From: JBGPHT01 sp041484525 | GTDB taxonomy: Bacteria; Acidobacteriota; Terriglobia; Bryobacterales; Bryobacteraceae | Assembly: GCA_041484525.1 (NCBI GenBank) | Contig: JBGPHT010000001.1 | Location: forward strand, 81,340-145,339 | Direction: 5' to 3' | DNA: 64,000 nt | Notes under the pieces: generated by a model | What the model saw: only the letters and a program-made list of their open reading frames with translations | Told to the model about the DNA's origin: nothing | The model's database searches: none | Position numbers and translations under genes: made by a program | In this document: one piece after another, positions 6,457-15,122 of the stretch | How positions within the stretch are numbered: the stretch's first letter is position 1 | Layout: each line of letters starts with the position of its first letter

Positions 6457-9381
6457 TTATTGGCAATCGGGCCTGATCCCATGAACATGGCCGCGAGCCC
6501 AAGACCGCGGATCGTCGCGGGGCACCAGATGGAACCCCGAGTCCCGGAGGAAGCTGCGAACGAAATCGCCGGTGCGAAACCACTCTGCTTCTCCGCGATC
6601 CGCACGATGATCGTGTGCGGCAACGGAAATGTTTCGGGTATGCTCGAGCGCGCGCCGGCATCCGATCAATGCGAGACGCTCGGCGCCCTCGATATTCATC
6701 TTCAGGAAATCGATGCGGCCGATACCGCAACTTTCCCAAATGCAATCGAACGGCACGCCGTCGACCGCGAAACCGGACGTCGACGGCTCGCCGCCCCGTG
6801 TATAGTTTGACGTCCAATTCGAAGATGTCTCGATCTGCAGCTTGCCTGTTTTGTCTGCGCACGCGAGGTTCAAGGCTGTTACGTTCGAGAGGCCATTCCA
6901 GAGGCAGAACTTCTTCAATACCGCAAAGGACACCGGATGAGCTTCGATCGCAAGTACGCGGCCCGAACCCCCGACCGCCCGGGAGAACGCGCAAGTGTCT
7001 TCGCCGCGTCCGGCTCCAATATCTACCACCACATCACCAGGCTTCGGCCGGTACACGCGGTACCAGTTATCTTCAGCCTGCTGTAGATAACGCGCAGCCG
7101 CTCCGGCCAGTTCATGCCAGAGCCACTCCTCCGGCTCCGTAACCTCGGGCACCGGAAAATAGTAGTCGCCAACCCGGAAAATCCACATATCCTGCCAAAA
7201 CACGTCTAAGTCGATGTTCGGAAGAACGCGCCGGCCGAGGCGGATTGCTTTGGCGATAAGGCGCTCCCTGGAGTTCAGCCGGCCTGTCAAAGATGGGGGT
7301 CGACCTCCGGAGCCGGTTCCATTGACTCCGGCTGAATCCGCGTCGTCCGCCGAAACGGTGTCGCGCTGCCGCTGAAGGCAGAGGGATTTGAATCCTAAGC
7401 CCAGGAGTCGTGTGTCCATTGACCCACTCGTTTCAGCAGGTGACCGGGGATCGGTAATACGGAAATGGAAGTGCGGGCTCGAGTCCGCGGCAATCAGGTT
7501 CGCGCCTATGTTCAAGGTGAGAGCAACCGAACCCGCACGATCGAATGACCACTCGCCAATTAGTGTGTCCTGATAGACGACACTTACCAGCAGGGTGGGA
7601 TGGAGAGGAGTGAGGAACGGCATTACTTCCGCGGAAAGGATCGCCCCGCAACCAAGTGGACTGCCAAGAGGTAAATGGATGTCGGCCTGCTCGCTCACTG
7701 TCCAGGTTCCCCAGCTCTCAGGTAGTCCCCAACCCTTGCCGGTATAGTCGATACCGTTTCCTTCTATCGAAAACTCAATCGGCGAGCCGAGCGGATAACA
7801 GAAAACTGACTGGGGGAGGCTATCGCTCGCGCTGGCTGCCGCAATTGCTCCTGTACTGCATGGCAGAGTTGTATATTCGAGGTTTTCGTATAAGTAAAAA
7901 TAGTTAAAGTCCTGCTGCGGATTGAGCCGCCGGTATTCCTCGCAGCGCCTCCGCCTTTCTCCGCGGGGGCGGTCCAGGAAAGTATGGTGGTCAATCCAGC
8001 GATCGAAGAGAATTATGGACCGGCCTGCCACACTCATTTCCTCGTGCACTCTTTTCGGCCAGGTTATTGTGTCCGGCTCATTCGCAAACAGCCGCAGTTG
8101 CAGATCGGGAAACCAGGGATTGGCGGCAATGAAAGAGTCGCCCGGAGGAACCAGCCAGCGCCGGGGCAGCCAGACCTGCGCGAAGTGATTGAATGCCGCC
8201 AGCAATTGGAAAGACGCTTTGTCCCAGTTGCCTCCCAAGGATTCGTCATCATCGATCCTCAAGATAAAATCACCCGAACAAAACGCCGCGATCTTCTCCA
8301 GGGCGGATTCAAGGTAACCTTCTGTAGTCACCATATGCACGTGCGAGGTGAAGCGCTTGGCGACGGAGAATGTACGGTCCGTCGTGCTGGCATCGACGCA
8401 CACGACAATTTCATCCGCGAACGCGGCACGCTGGATCGACTCGAGACAGCGCGCAAGCCGCGCCTCGCTGTTCCTGGTTAGCACCACCGCGCTGACGCTC
8501 GGCAGCGGGGAAGAAAAGCTTGCACTGTTCAGCCCGGAACCGGTATTTTCAGTGGTCTCTTGGGCGCTATCCCGACTTCCGTTGACGGAAATTCGAAACG
8601 CAGGCCGTTCCAGGTACCTGGCCTTCAGGCGTTCGTACAGACAAGCTGCGTCGTACTCTTCGTCCTTGTCGAATCCACCGCGCCGCCACATTTCATTCCA
8701 TAAGTGGACAGCATAGGTCTCGTCGCTAATGCCGCTCTGGTGGTCCGGATCGATGATCCCTTTCCACCGGAACCACGGAATCGGACAAAAGTCCGCAGCC
8801 CTCCGAACGTAAGCACCAAGTCCCAACTCTTGAACGGCCTTGGCGAGCAGAAGAGGGCCAATTTCGCCCCAAGAGAGCGTGGCCGGGTCCTTACTCTGAC
8901 AAACATCCCAAGCATATTTAAGGACCCTTGAACCGGGAGGGGATTTTATGGCGCCGACATTGACCGCTTCGCGAGGATCATCACCCTCCTGGGCGGCTTG
9001 AGAGGAAAAGACGTATTCCGTCTGGAAGTCAAACGGCCGTAGGCAAATCAGGTCGGTATCCGCCCACCAACCGCCTTTTTGAAGAAGCAGTCTGTAGCGA
9101 AAGTGGTTGGAGAAACCCGAATAGCTGTCATACTCCGAATACTTAAAGATTTTGGCTGAGGGAATGATGTAATTCGCATCTTTTATGCAGACCCCTTCGG
9201 GAACGTTATCTATGCGATCATACGTATAAAGGTGGTACTCGTGCCCGTGCGCGAGGAAGGAGCGCATGGAGAGCTCTTCCATACGGGAGAGGTGGGTGCC
9301 GATCCACAGTCCCTGGATTACACGGTTCGAAACTTTGCAATCTCTCCATCGGTCTGGAAGAACCCGATCTCGCCATTTCAT
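6457..9381 (-). CDS. Multidomain glycosyltransferase-glycosyltransferase-FkbM methyltransferase
   Basis: About 974 residues in one uninterrupted frame. Domain order from the ATG at 9381: (1) residues 15-260, a capsular/GT32-like sugar transferase with NHFRYRLLLQKGGWWADTDLI, DxD at about 108-110; (2) residues 295-485, a GT-A family 2 transferase (SAVVLTRNSEARL; acidic RIDDDES near 377-380); (3) residues 525-665, a beta-rich region with GKGWGLPESWGTW, resembling the DUF7024 module found with glycosyltransferases; (4) residues 780-945, an FkbM-type SAM methyltransferase (VVVDIGAGRGEDT, FLKMNIEGAE). It probably builds and O-methylates a surface glycan. A TTG at 9393 is an alternative start. The gene stands alone among pseudogenes, with no other glycan gene within several kb. 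Confidence 0.85.
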   Translation of the reverse strand: MKWRDRVLPDRWRDCKVSNRVIQGLWIGTHLSRMEELSMRSFLAHGHEYHLYTYDRIDNVPEGVCIKDANYIIPSAKIFKYSEYDSYSGFSNHFRYRLLLQKGGWWADTDLICLRPFDFQTEYVFSSQAAQEGDDPREAVNVGAIKSPPGSRVLKYAWDVCQSKDPATLSWGEIGPLLLAKAVQELGLGAYVRRAADFCPIPWFRWKGIIDPDHQSGISDETYAVHLWNEMWRRGGFDKDEEYDAACLYERLKARYLERPAFRISVNGSRDSAQETTENTGSGLNSASFSSPLPSVSAVVLTRNSEARLARCLESIQRAAFADEIVVCVDASTTDRTFSVAKRFTSHVHMVTTEGYLESALEKIAAFCSGDFILRIDDDESLGGNWDKASFQLLAAFNHFAQVWLPRRWLVPPGDSFIAANPWFPDLQLRLFANEPDTITWPKRVHEEMSVAGRSIILFDRWIDHHTFLDRPRGERRRRCEEYRRLNPQQDFNYFYLYENLEYTTLPCSTGAIAAASASDSLPQSVFCYPLGSPIEFSIEGNGIDYTGKGWGLPESWGTWTVSEQADIHLPLGSPLGCGAILSAEVMPFLTPLHPTLLVSVVYQDTLIGEWSFDRAGSVALTLNIGANLIAADSSPHFHFRITDPRSPAETSGSMDTRLLGLGFKSLCLQRQRDTVSADDADSAGVNGTGSGGRPPSLTGRLNSRERLIAKAIRLGRRVLPNIDLDVFWQDMWIFRVGDYYFPVPEVTEPEEWLWHELAGAAARYLQQAEDNWYRVYRPKPGDVVVDIGAGRGEDTCAFSRAVGGSGRVLAIEAHPVSFAVLKKFCLWNGLSNVTALNLACADKTGKLQIETSSNWTSNYTRGGEPSTSGFAVDGVPFDCIWESCGIGRIDFLKMNIEGAERLALIGCRRALEHTRNISVAAHDHRADRGEAEWFRTGDFVRSFLRDSGFHLVPRDDPRSWARGHVHGIRPDCQ

Positions 9382-9994
9382 ATTGCTCGTCAAAGTTCAA
9401 TGCCGCAACTGCGCTTCCAGCCATCGGATTGGAGTCCCAGGACTCGCGGCGAGGGGCCCGCCCGCACCAGCGTTATCAGCAATGGAATTCCAGCGGGCAG
9501 GTTGTGACCAGAGAGCACCGAGACGATAGTATACCGGATAGTCAGCGAACCAGGGGCGGTCCTGGCATACACGTGACCTGACCGACGAGCACGGGTAGCG
9601 TCCGCCGCGCCGCGGCTTACTTGAAACGCCCCAACCGTTGAAGTGCCAGCAAGCCGATAATTCCTGGTAAACGCCGCTCACGGAAAGCGCTTGGTTTGTC
9701 AGCTTGTCGCGTATCTGGCAGTAAGCTGTACTAGACAGCTTCCAATGGAAGGATGGGGGCAGATACTTGAGGCGGCACGGTAATGAGCTTGCTTTTATTC
9801 CAGTGCTCAGGAGCCGTAACATCCGGAGCCTGGTACCCTTGATCGCCACAGGTGAGCAGTTGAATCCCAGGAGTTCTTCGACCAAACGCCGCCGGCCAAG
9901 ATCAGCGCGAAACCACTCAGTCCATTCGGGGAGCGCTCGGAGACCAAACCCTCACAGCCAAGCGATGCAGCACGAACTGTCAAGGGCGGCGCGT
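9382..9994. other. Gene-poor debris region
   Basis: A minus-strand frame of about 160 codons (9397-9885) is open but has no recognisable motif, strange composition (many W, R, S) and no clear ribosome site; I do not call it. The stretch sits between the glycan fusion gene and an IS21 remnant and is likely decayed sequence. Confidence 0.4.
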
Positions 9995-10440
9995 CTAGGG
10001 CAGAGCGGAAGCCGCCTCCCAAGCCACGCGCCGTCGTAGCGGCCAGGGTGATGGATTATTGCGTGCCGGGGTCTTTCTTCTTCCTGTTGTTTTGAGCCGG
10101 AAACTGTCTCCGTTCATTTCCAGAATGTGAACATGGTGGGTCAGCCGATCGAGCAGGGCGCCAATCAGCCGCTCCGAGCCCAGCACCTCGGTCCACTCGG
10201 CAAAGGGCAGGTTACTGGTCACCAGCGTGGAGGTCCGTTCGTAGCGCTGACTGAAGACTTCAAACAGCATTTCGGCGCCGGTCTTCGACAGTGGCACGAA
10301 GCCGAGCTCGTCCACGATCGGCAACTCCTGGCGTGCCAGGTTCTTTTGATAACGCAACAGACGATTGTCGTCGCGCGTCTCGATTAGTTCGTGCACCAGC
10401 GCCGCCGCCATGGTGAAGCGCACCCGGAAGCCCCATGCCG
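9995..10440 (-). pseudogene. istB: IS21-family istB ATPase remnant
   Basis: The minus-strand frame encodes RVRFTMAAALVHELIETRDD, then RLLRYQKNLARQELPIVDEL (Walker B), TLVTSNLPFAEWTEVLGSER and DRLTHHVHILEMNGDSFRLK, the hallmarks of the IS21 transposition helper IstB. The N-terminal helical domain and the Walker A segment (normally G.GKTHLA) are missing. A different frame just upstream (about 10437-10463) still reads VVGLIGAGG, so an internal deletion removed the P-loop. No istA transposase or terminal inverted repeats are seen. Inactive. Confidence 0.8.
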
Positions 10441-10650
10441 CCGGCGCCAATAAGACCGACGACCTCGCCTATGAATGGTAAGCGAGCAGGACGGCGCCCC
10501 CTGCACGGTCTGGATTCACTGCCGCGAGATCCCCGGGCGCACCGCGGGGCATCCCCGGCTACGGCCGATCCGCCCTTTGAGTTTGATCTTCTGCTAGCTG
10601 ACGTAATCCGCAGCAAGAAATTACGATGGAGCGCTCTGCGCACTTGTCGC
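10441..10650. other. IS21 remnant flank
   Basis: About 210 bp between the istB remnant and the parE stub. It contains the out-of-frame VVGLIGAGG codons of istB, then sequence with no clear coding signal. It is probably what remains of the element's 5' part after deletion. Confidence 0.4.
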
Positions 10651-10698
10651 TCACGCCCTTTGTCCGTCCGCGCGCGGCGTGAGGACGAACGCCTTCAT
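10651..10698 (-). pseudogene. parE: parE toxin stub (15 codons)
   Basis: An ATG overlapping the parD stop (ATGA) starts MKAFVLTPRADGQRA and then hits TGA. The first ten residues are a typical ParE/RelE-family toxin N-terminus (MKAFVLTPRA); the rest of the gene, roughly 85 codons, is gone and replaced by the IS21 debris on the left. The toxin is therefore inactivated while the antitoxin survives. Confidence 0.65.
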
Positions 10699-10961
10699 CC
10701 CCTGGCGCGCTTCCGCTTGACGCTTCGGTGCCGGATCTTGACAAACGCCTGCGGCCCGTCAACGAACTCGCCACGGTCCGCCTGTTCGCTGCCCACTGCG
10801 ATTTCCTTTCGTAGTTCGGCCAGCCGGAGGTTTTTCAACTCTTCACGCTCCTTAAGAAGCCGAAGACCTTCCCGCACCACTTCGCTCTGGGATTGGTAAT
10901 GACCGGTTTGAAGAAGTTCAGCTATGAACTTGTCGAACACAGGGCTCAGGTTGACGTTCAT
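10695..10961 (-). CDS. parD: ParD-like antitoxin (orphan)
   Basis: About 88 residues from the ATG at 10961 (MNVNLSPVFDKFIAELL). It contains a ribbon-helix-helix start, YQSQSEVVREGLRLLKERE, diagnostic of the ParD/CopG antitoxin group, and a charged C-terminal tail that would normally bind ParE. ParD proteins bind their own promoter as dimers and neutralise the ParE gyrase toxin. The cognate parE overlaps its stop but is reduced to 15 codons, so this is an orphan antitoxin. The last residues (HRSVKRKRARG) look slightly extended compared with usual ParD. Confidence 0.8.
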   Translation of the reverse strand: MNVNLSPVFDKFIAELLQTGHYQSQSEVVREGLRLLKEREELKNLRLAELRKEIAVGSEQADRGEFVDGPQAFVKIRHRSVKRKRARG

Positions 10962-10982
10962 ACCTGGGAGCAAAGCTCCGAG

Positions 10983-11624
10983 TCAATTATTGACAATACC
11001 GGTACAACTGCAACATTCTTTGCCCCTGATTCCATCGACGCCCTCCTTACCGATGATCGGAGCCATCGCCAACCCTGCCACGGGATCGGCCCACCACCAG
11101 CCGAACACGGCATTCAACAGCAGACCGCCCAACAGGATCGCAGACAGGTACGTGCAAAAATCGGCCTGTCTGGAATCGGCTCGCATAGCTCCGCTCCCGA
11201 TTCCGGCAGCAATCTTCCGTTTGGCTTTCGCCAGCAACGGCATGACCGCCACAGACACAGCCGCTATCAGGATGCCAGGGATGCTCCGTCCGGAAATTTC
11301 GCGGCGGATCAGTGTGGAAGCGGATTCGTATACGATGTAAATCGCCAGCGCCACGAAGCACCAGCCAACGATTCGCAACGTCGTCCGCTCAACCTGTTCA
11401 CGCCGGCACGCGTTTGAGTCGTGATGGAGCCGCCACAGTAATGCCGCTCCGGAGGTTACTTCGATGAGGCTGTCCAGCCCAAAGCCAATCAGGGAGACGG
11501 ACCCGGCTATCCACCCGGCAACGATCGAGATCAGACCCTCAAGGCTGTTGTATGCGATGGTGAAGTATTCGAGCCGTTGACCCCACCGGACGGTTTCGGC
11601 ACGACTCGGAACACCGACGATCAT
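10983..11624 (-). CDS. Cation diffusion facilitator-like membrane transporter
   Basis: 213 residues, with about five hydrophobic segments. GFGLDSLIEVTSGAALLW matches the CDF signature region of helix II, and the later segment RADSRQADFCTYLSAILLGG and WWWADPVAGLAMAPII match helices V and VI. The protein lacks the usual long cytoplasmic C-terminal domain and ends in a short Cys-rich tail (GKECCSC), a compact variant of the family. It probably exports a divalent or thiophilic metal; the substrate cannot be assigned. A C-terminal fragment of a close paralogue lies at 3715-3825. Confidence 0.8.
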   Translation of the reverse strand: MIVGVPSRAETVRWGQRLEYFTIAYNSLEGLISIVAGWIAGSVSLIGFGLDSLIEVTSGAALLWRLHHDSNACRREQVERTTLRIVGWCFVALAIYIVYESASTLIRREISGRSIPGILIAAVSVAVMPLLAKAKRKIAAGIGSGAMRADSRQADFCTYLSAILLGGLLLNAVFGWWWADPVAGLAMAPIIGKEGVDGIRGKECCSCTGIVNN

Positions 11625-11660
11625 CGGAACACCCCGCTTTCAGTGTATCCGGCGACCGGT

Positions 11661-12056
11661 TCAATTCCGATCCTCCAGTCCGAGCCATTCGACAGCCTCC
11701 TCCATCGACCGGAATACGCCCACCTTCTTAGTGCTTCGCTCGTCCAGTTCCCGGTGAGCCTGGTACATTCGGCCCAACCCGAACAATGCGGATCGCGGCG
11801 CGACGATGGCGAATTTCGAGGCGTGCTCCGGGCTGTCCATGGCGGCAGACATCCGCGCCAGCTCCCGCACCTGCTCGGGTGAAGGCGATGTCACCAGCTC
11901 GGCGGCGGTCATGTCCACTATTTCGTCGTACCCGGCCACGTCGGAGCGCGACCATACTTCTCCCTGGTAGGTACAAATGTCCTGGTCCTCCACGCGGCCT
12001 GCGGCTTTCGCGATGACCACCTGCCGGTCACGGTCGATCCGATATTCAATTGGCAT
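11661..12056 (-). CDS. SpoIIAA/STAS-like protein
   Basis: About 131 residues, cytoplasmic. The start at 12056 (MPIEYRIDRDRQVV) is preferred, with a GAGG about 10 bases upstream; a longer frame to 12110 is less likely. It resembles the SpoIIAA-like/STAS-type fold: an initial beta pair (VVIAKAAGRV), EIVDMTAAEL at the centre, and FAIVAPRSALFGLGRMYQ with a following helix. Proteins of this kind are small lipid- or partner-binding modules of unknown function. It lies 36 bp upstream of the transporter gene on the same strand. Confidence 0.6.
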   Translation of the reverse strand: MPIEYRIDRDRQVVIAKAAGRVEDQDICTYQGEVWSRSDVAGYDEIVDMTAAELVTSPSPEQVRELARMSAAMDSPEHASKFAIVAPRSALFGLGRMYQAHRELDERSTKKVGVFRSMEEAVEWLGLEDRN

Positions 12057-12290
12057 AAATATGGGCCTCAATTCAAACGGGGAATTGGCCGCATTGAGCC
12101 GTGCTGCCACGCATCCAAATACGCGCAGTGTGCAGCGGAATCGGCTCTACATCAGGAGGGAGGGAACAGGGGCCCGGCTTGCTACCGCGTTTACAAATGT
12201 AAATTGGCTCACCTCGATTGTACCAGCTCTGGCGCTCCCGCCGGGCGTTGGTTTGCAACTTAAAGGAGTAGCGTGCCACCAGTTGGCGGT
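12057..12290. other. Intergenic region between STAS-like gene and CHRD remnant
   Basis: No gene recognised. It includes the upstream region of the STAS-like gene on the minus strand. Confidence 0.35.
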
Positions 12291-12763
12291 ATGGGAGGGC
12301 TTCAAAGGAGAGTCGTGCAGATCACCCTGGCCACCGGCCTGCTTTTTGCATTCCACCGAGGCCCCACCGAATGCATCACCGGGGATCGGATTCGCGACTG
12401 TGATAGTCGACTTGGCCGCTCACACCCTGCACGTGGATGTGACGTTCTCGGGCCTGGTGGCTGGCAACACGGCTTCGCACATTCACTGCTGCACCGCCGT
12501 TCCCGGAGTCAGCACCGCCCTGGTGGCCACGACGATGCCGACCTTTTCGTTACAGCTCATGGCGGCACGACGGCACAGGCGGAAGCGGATCTGGCGGCCG
12601 GCATCGCTGGGGGGCAGGCATATCTAACATTCACAGCTCGACGTTCCCCGGCGGCGAGATCCGCGGATTCCTGGAGCCCACGGTTCCCGAGCCGTCCACA
12701 CTGTGGTTAGCCGGCGTCGCGCTGGTTTCGCTCACGACTCTCAAACGCCGCCGTCGAGTTTGA
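12291..12763 (+). pseudogene. CHRD-domain PEP-CTERM protein, broken
   Basis: Pieces of one CHRD-domain protein appear in order but in changing frames: signal peptide RRVVQITLATGLLFAF (frame of 12291); EAPPNASPGIGFATVIVDLA and VTFSGLVAGNTASHIHCC (next frame, about 12351-12545); FVTAHGGTTAQAEADLAAGI and GGQAYL (first frame again); then NIHSSTFPGGEIRGFLEP and the sorting tail VPEPSTLWLAGVALVSLTTL with KRRRRV and TGA at 12761. Compared with the family, the segment after the signal peptide and the loop after TMPTF are deleted. At least three frame breaks make it a pseudogene. When intact it would have been an exported protein handled by the PEP-CTERM/exosortase system. Confidence 0.75.
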
Positions 12764-12779
12764 TTTCCGCCGAAGTTCG

Positions 12780-14171
12780 CTACTTCGCCCGCGCCCGCTT
12801 CTTCTCGTAAGCCCGGAACTGGCGCGCGTACTGTTCGAAGCCTTGGCGGCCCATCAGGCCGTACGTGAACTTCTTGCCCAGTTCGACTCCCTCCTGGTCG
12901 AAGGCGTTGATGTCGAGCAGCTCTCCCAGGAAGGCCGTCTGGAATTCCATCATCTGCAGGAACGCGCCGAGGTGTTCCTCATCCACGCGATCCAGCGTCA
13001 CGGTACAGTTCGGGCGTTCGTTCGCGACCATGGCGGCAGCGGTCGAGCGCCGCTCGACGTCGATCAGCTTCGCCAGCGATTGTCCGGACAGCGCGTCGAA
13101 TGCCGGCAGTCCGAAGCGCTGCTTGGGAATCTTACCGGTAGTCGGGAATCGATTGACGGCCCAAAAAGTGAAGACCTTGTCGTTCGGCCCTTCGATGTAC
13201 AACTGCACCTGCGAGTGTTGGTCGGTAGTGCCGAGCGCGGCGATGGGCGTCTGGCCCGTGTGGACGACCTTGCCGGCGCGATTGCGCGCTTTGCCAAGCG
13301 ATTCGGCCCACAGTTGGCGGAACCAGAACGCCGTGCCCCAGAGATGATTGGAATAAGGGAACGCCACCTGGATGGTCTTTTGCTTTCGCGTCCAGATCAG
13401 CCAGTGGTAGAGCGCCGCGCGCAGCGCGATATTTTCCGCCAAGTCCGGCAGCCAGCACTGGTGCGTCATTTGGGCGGCGCCGCGGCAGAGCTTGCGGATG
13501 TCGATCCCGATCAGGGCCGCCGGCACGAGGCCCACCGCCGACAGCACGCTGTAGCGGCCACCCACGTTCTCGGGAATGCCGAAGGTGCGGTAGCTCTGGG
13601 ATTGCGCGAGGTCGAACAGATCGCCTTTGCCATCCGTGGTGACGGCCACGATGCGCGCGGCCGACTTGCGGCCCAGCGCCTGCTCCAGCCAGTCGCGGAC
13701 GATCAGGAACGTGCCCACAGTTTCCGCGGTGCCGCCGGATTTCGCGATCGCCACCACCAGCGTCCGGCGCGGGTTCATCGACGCCAGAGCTGCCGCCGTA
13801 AACGCGGGATCGACGTTGTCCAAAATCACCAGCCGGGGATGATCTGCGGTAAACGCGCCCTGTACCGGATGTGGTCCGCGGATTCCGCAATCGAGCGCCC
13901 ATGCGCCCAGCGCGCTGCCGCCGATCCCCACCACACAGACCGTGTCGTAGCCGCCGCGCACTTCCTTCGCGTATTGGCGGATGGCCTGGATCGCCGGCGC
14001 CTGGAACGGCAGGTGAGCGAAGCCGTAGACACCACGCTCGCTCTGTTTGCGGAACGATTTCAGCGCGCGCTGCGCCTTGGATTGGGAGCGCTCGACTTCG
14101 GCGCGCGTAACTCCGTTGGCCTTGCCGACCAGATCGGCCAGGAGGTTCTTCTCGTCGAATTGGATGTTCAT
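12780..14171 (-). CDS. pgi: Glucose-6-phosphate isomerase
   Basis: 463 residues, the length of the shorter bacterial type. It interconverts glucose-6-phosphate and fructose-6-phosphate in the cytoplasm. Visible hallmarks are VVGIGGSALGAWAL (about 80-93), AIAKSGGTAETVGTF for the phosphate-binding SIS fold (about 142), ENVGGRYSVLSAVGL (about 200) and the His-rich GTTDQHSQVQLYIEGP region (about 317), where the Gln-His pair is typical. The last 35 bases of the gene's N-terminal side lie close to an RDD gene on the same strand (25 bp upstream). The start is the ATG at 14171. Confidence 0.95.
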   Translation of the reverse strand: MNIQFDEKNLLADLVGKANGVTRAEVERSQSKAQRALKSFRKQSERGVYGFAHLPFQAPAIQAIRQYAKEVRGGYDTVCVVGIGGSALGAWALDCGIRGPHPVQGAFTADHPRLVILDNVDPAFTAAALASMNPRRTLVVAIAKSGGTAETVGTFLIVRDWLEQALGRKSAARIVAVTTDGKGDLFDLAQSQSYRTFGIPENVGGRYSVLSAVGLVPAALIGIDIRKLCRGAAQMTHQCWLPDLAENIALRAALYHWLIWTRKQKTIQVAFPYSNHLWGTAFWFRQLWAESLGKARNRAGKVVHTGQTPIAALGTTDQHSQVQLYIEGPNDKVFTFWAVNRFPTTGKIPKQRFGLPAFDALSGQSLAKLIDVERRSTAAAMVANERPNCTVTLDRVDEEHLGAFLQMMEFQTAFLGELLDINAFDQEGVELGKKFTYGLMGRQGFEQYARQFRAYEKKRARAK

Positions 14172-14196
14172 GAGGTTCTGCCGCGGTATTTCTATT

Positions 14197-15060
14197 CTAC
14201 CGGCGGCGGAACACCAGCGATTCGATTTCCCGCGGCGTGGGGAACGTGCGCGAGATATGATCCTGCCAAGTCAGGCTCTCTTCGTCGGCCAGCGACCACA
14301 GCAGGCCCACCAGCGTGCAGAGGCTCAGGCACGAGCCCGCGAAGCGCAGGACTCGCTGTTTGGCGTCGGGCGGAAATCCGTCGAAGCTGATCAGCTTGAG
14401 GTGCATCCACCGCATACCGGCCGTCTCCGTGCCGCTGATGGCGAAGCACAGGCCATACGTGAATGCGATCAACAGCAGCATTCCGCCGAAGACCATCAGG
14501 GTGGTGCGGTCCGCGTCAATGGGTCCGCCGAGCAGCCGGACCGCCAGCAGAAAGAGTCCGAAGCCGATCAGCACCATGGCGGCATCGAGTCCGGCCGCGA
14601 CGGCGCGGTGCACCGTGGTCGCGACCGGCGCTTCGCAGAAGATTACGGCGTCGACGGTGGTGCCGAGCGTCCGCGGCTTGGGCGGAGCGGGCGCCAGAAA
14701 ATCGAGACTGCCCTGGCCTTCGGGCACCTTGGATGCGCGCCGGGCGGGCGGTTTGGAGGTGCGCGGCGCGGCCGCTGCTTTCGCCCGGGGACGCGGCGGC
14801 GCATAATCCTCGAACGCCACTACCTTCGACGAACGGTCCGGGAAGAGCGTGCCTTGAATGGCGCGCGAGAAGTTCGGAGCGGTGCGCGACTCGGGCGGCT
14901 CCGCCACCTGAAATCGTGGCATCAACTCCGGCTGGTTGGCCAGCGCGCCGGTGGTGCGGGGCGCGAAATCGCTTGTCAGCGTATCGCTCGGCTTCCGGCC
15001 GCAGCGACGGCACCGGTGCTCTCCATCTCCATTACGCGAACCACAATAGCCACAGGTCAT
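14197..15060 (-). CDS. RDD-family membrane protein with zinc ribbon
   Basis: 287 residues. A zinc ribbon sits at the N-terminus (Cys3, Cys6, Cys17, Cys20: CGYCGSRN ... CRRCGRKP), followed by about 110 linker residues rich in Pro, Arg and Ala, and then an RDD-type membrane domain starting near residue 150 with three or four hydrophobic helices (VAAGLDAAMVLIGFGLFLLA; LMVFGGMLLLIAFTYGLCFA) and a later R-x-C-L-S-L-C-T-L helix. RDD proteins are uncharacterised membrane proteins, some linked to ion exchange. The RDD call rests on topology and the D in the first helix. Confidence 0.7.
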   Translation of the reverse strand: MTCGYCGSRNGDGEHRCRRCGRKPSDTLTSDFAPRTTGALANQPELMPRFQVAEPPESRTAPNFSRAIQGTLFPDRSSKVVAFEDYAPPRPRAKAAAAPRTSKPPARRASKVPEGQGSLDFLAPAPPKPRTLGTTVDAVIFCEAPVATTVHRAVAAGLDAAMVLIGFGLFLLAVRLLGGPIDADRTTLMVFGGMLLLIAFTYGLCFAISGTETAGMRWMHLKLISFDGFPPDAKQRVLRFAGSCLSLCTLVGLLWSLADEESLTWQDHISRTFPTPREIESLVFRRR

Positions 15061-15122
15061 GTTGACGTTAAATCCCTCGTCTCAGCACAACACAAGATCC
15101 GGAAGCGGGTTACAATTTTTAC

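Noticed and set aside
9397..9885. Open frame of about 160 codons on the minus strand
   Set aside because: No recognisable motif, odd composition and no clear ribosome site; it lies in decayed DNA.
12843..14390. Long plus-strand open frame opposite pgi
   Set aside because: It is antisense to a clear pgi gene; its residues (Arg, Ala, His rich) are what a high-GC shadow gives.
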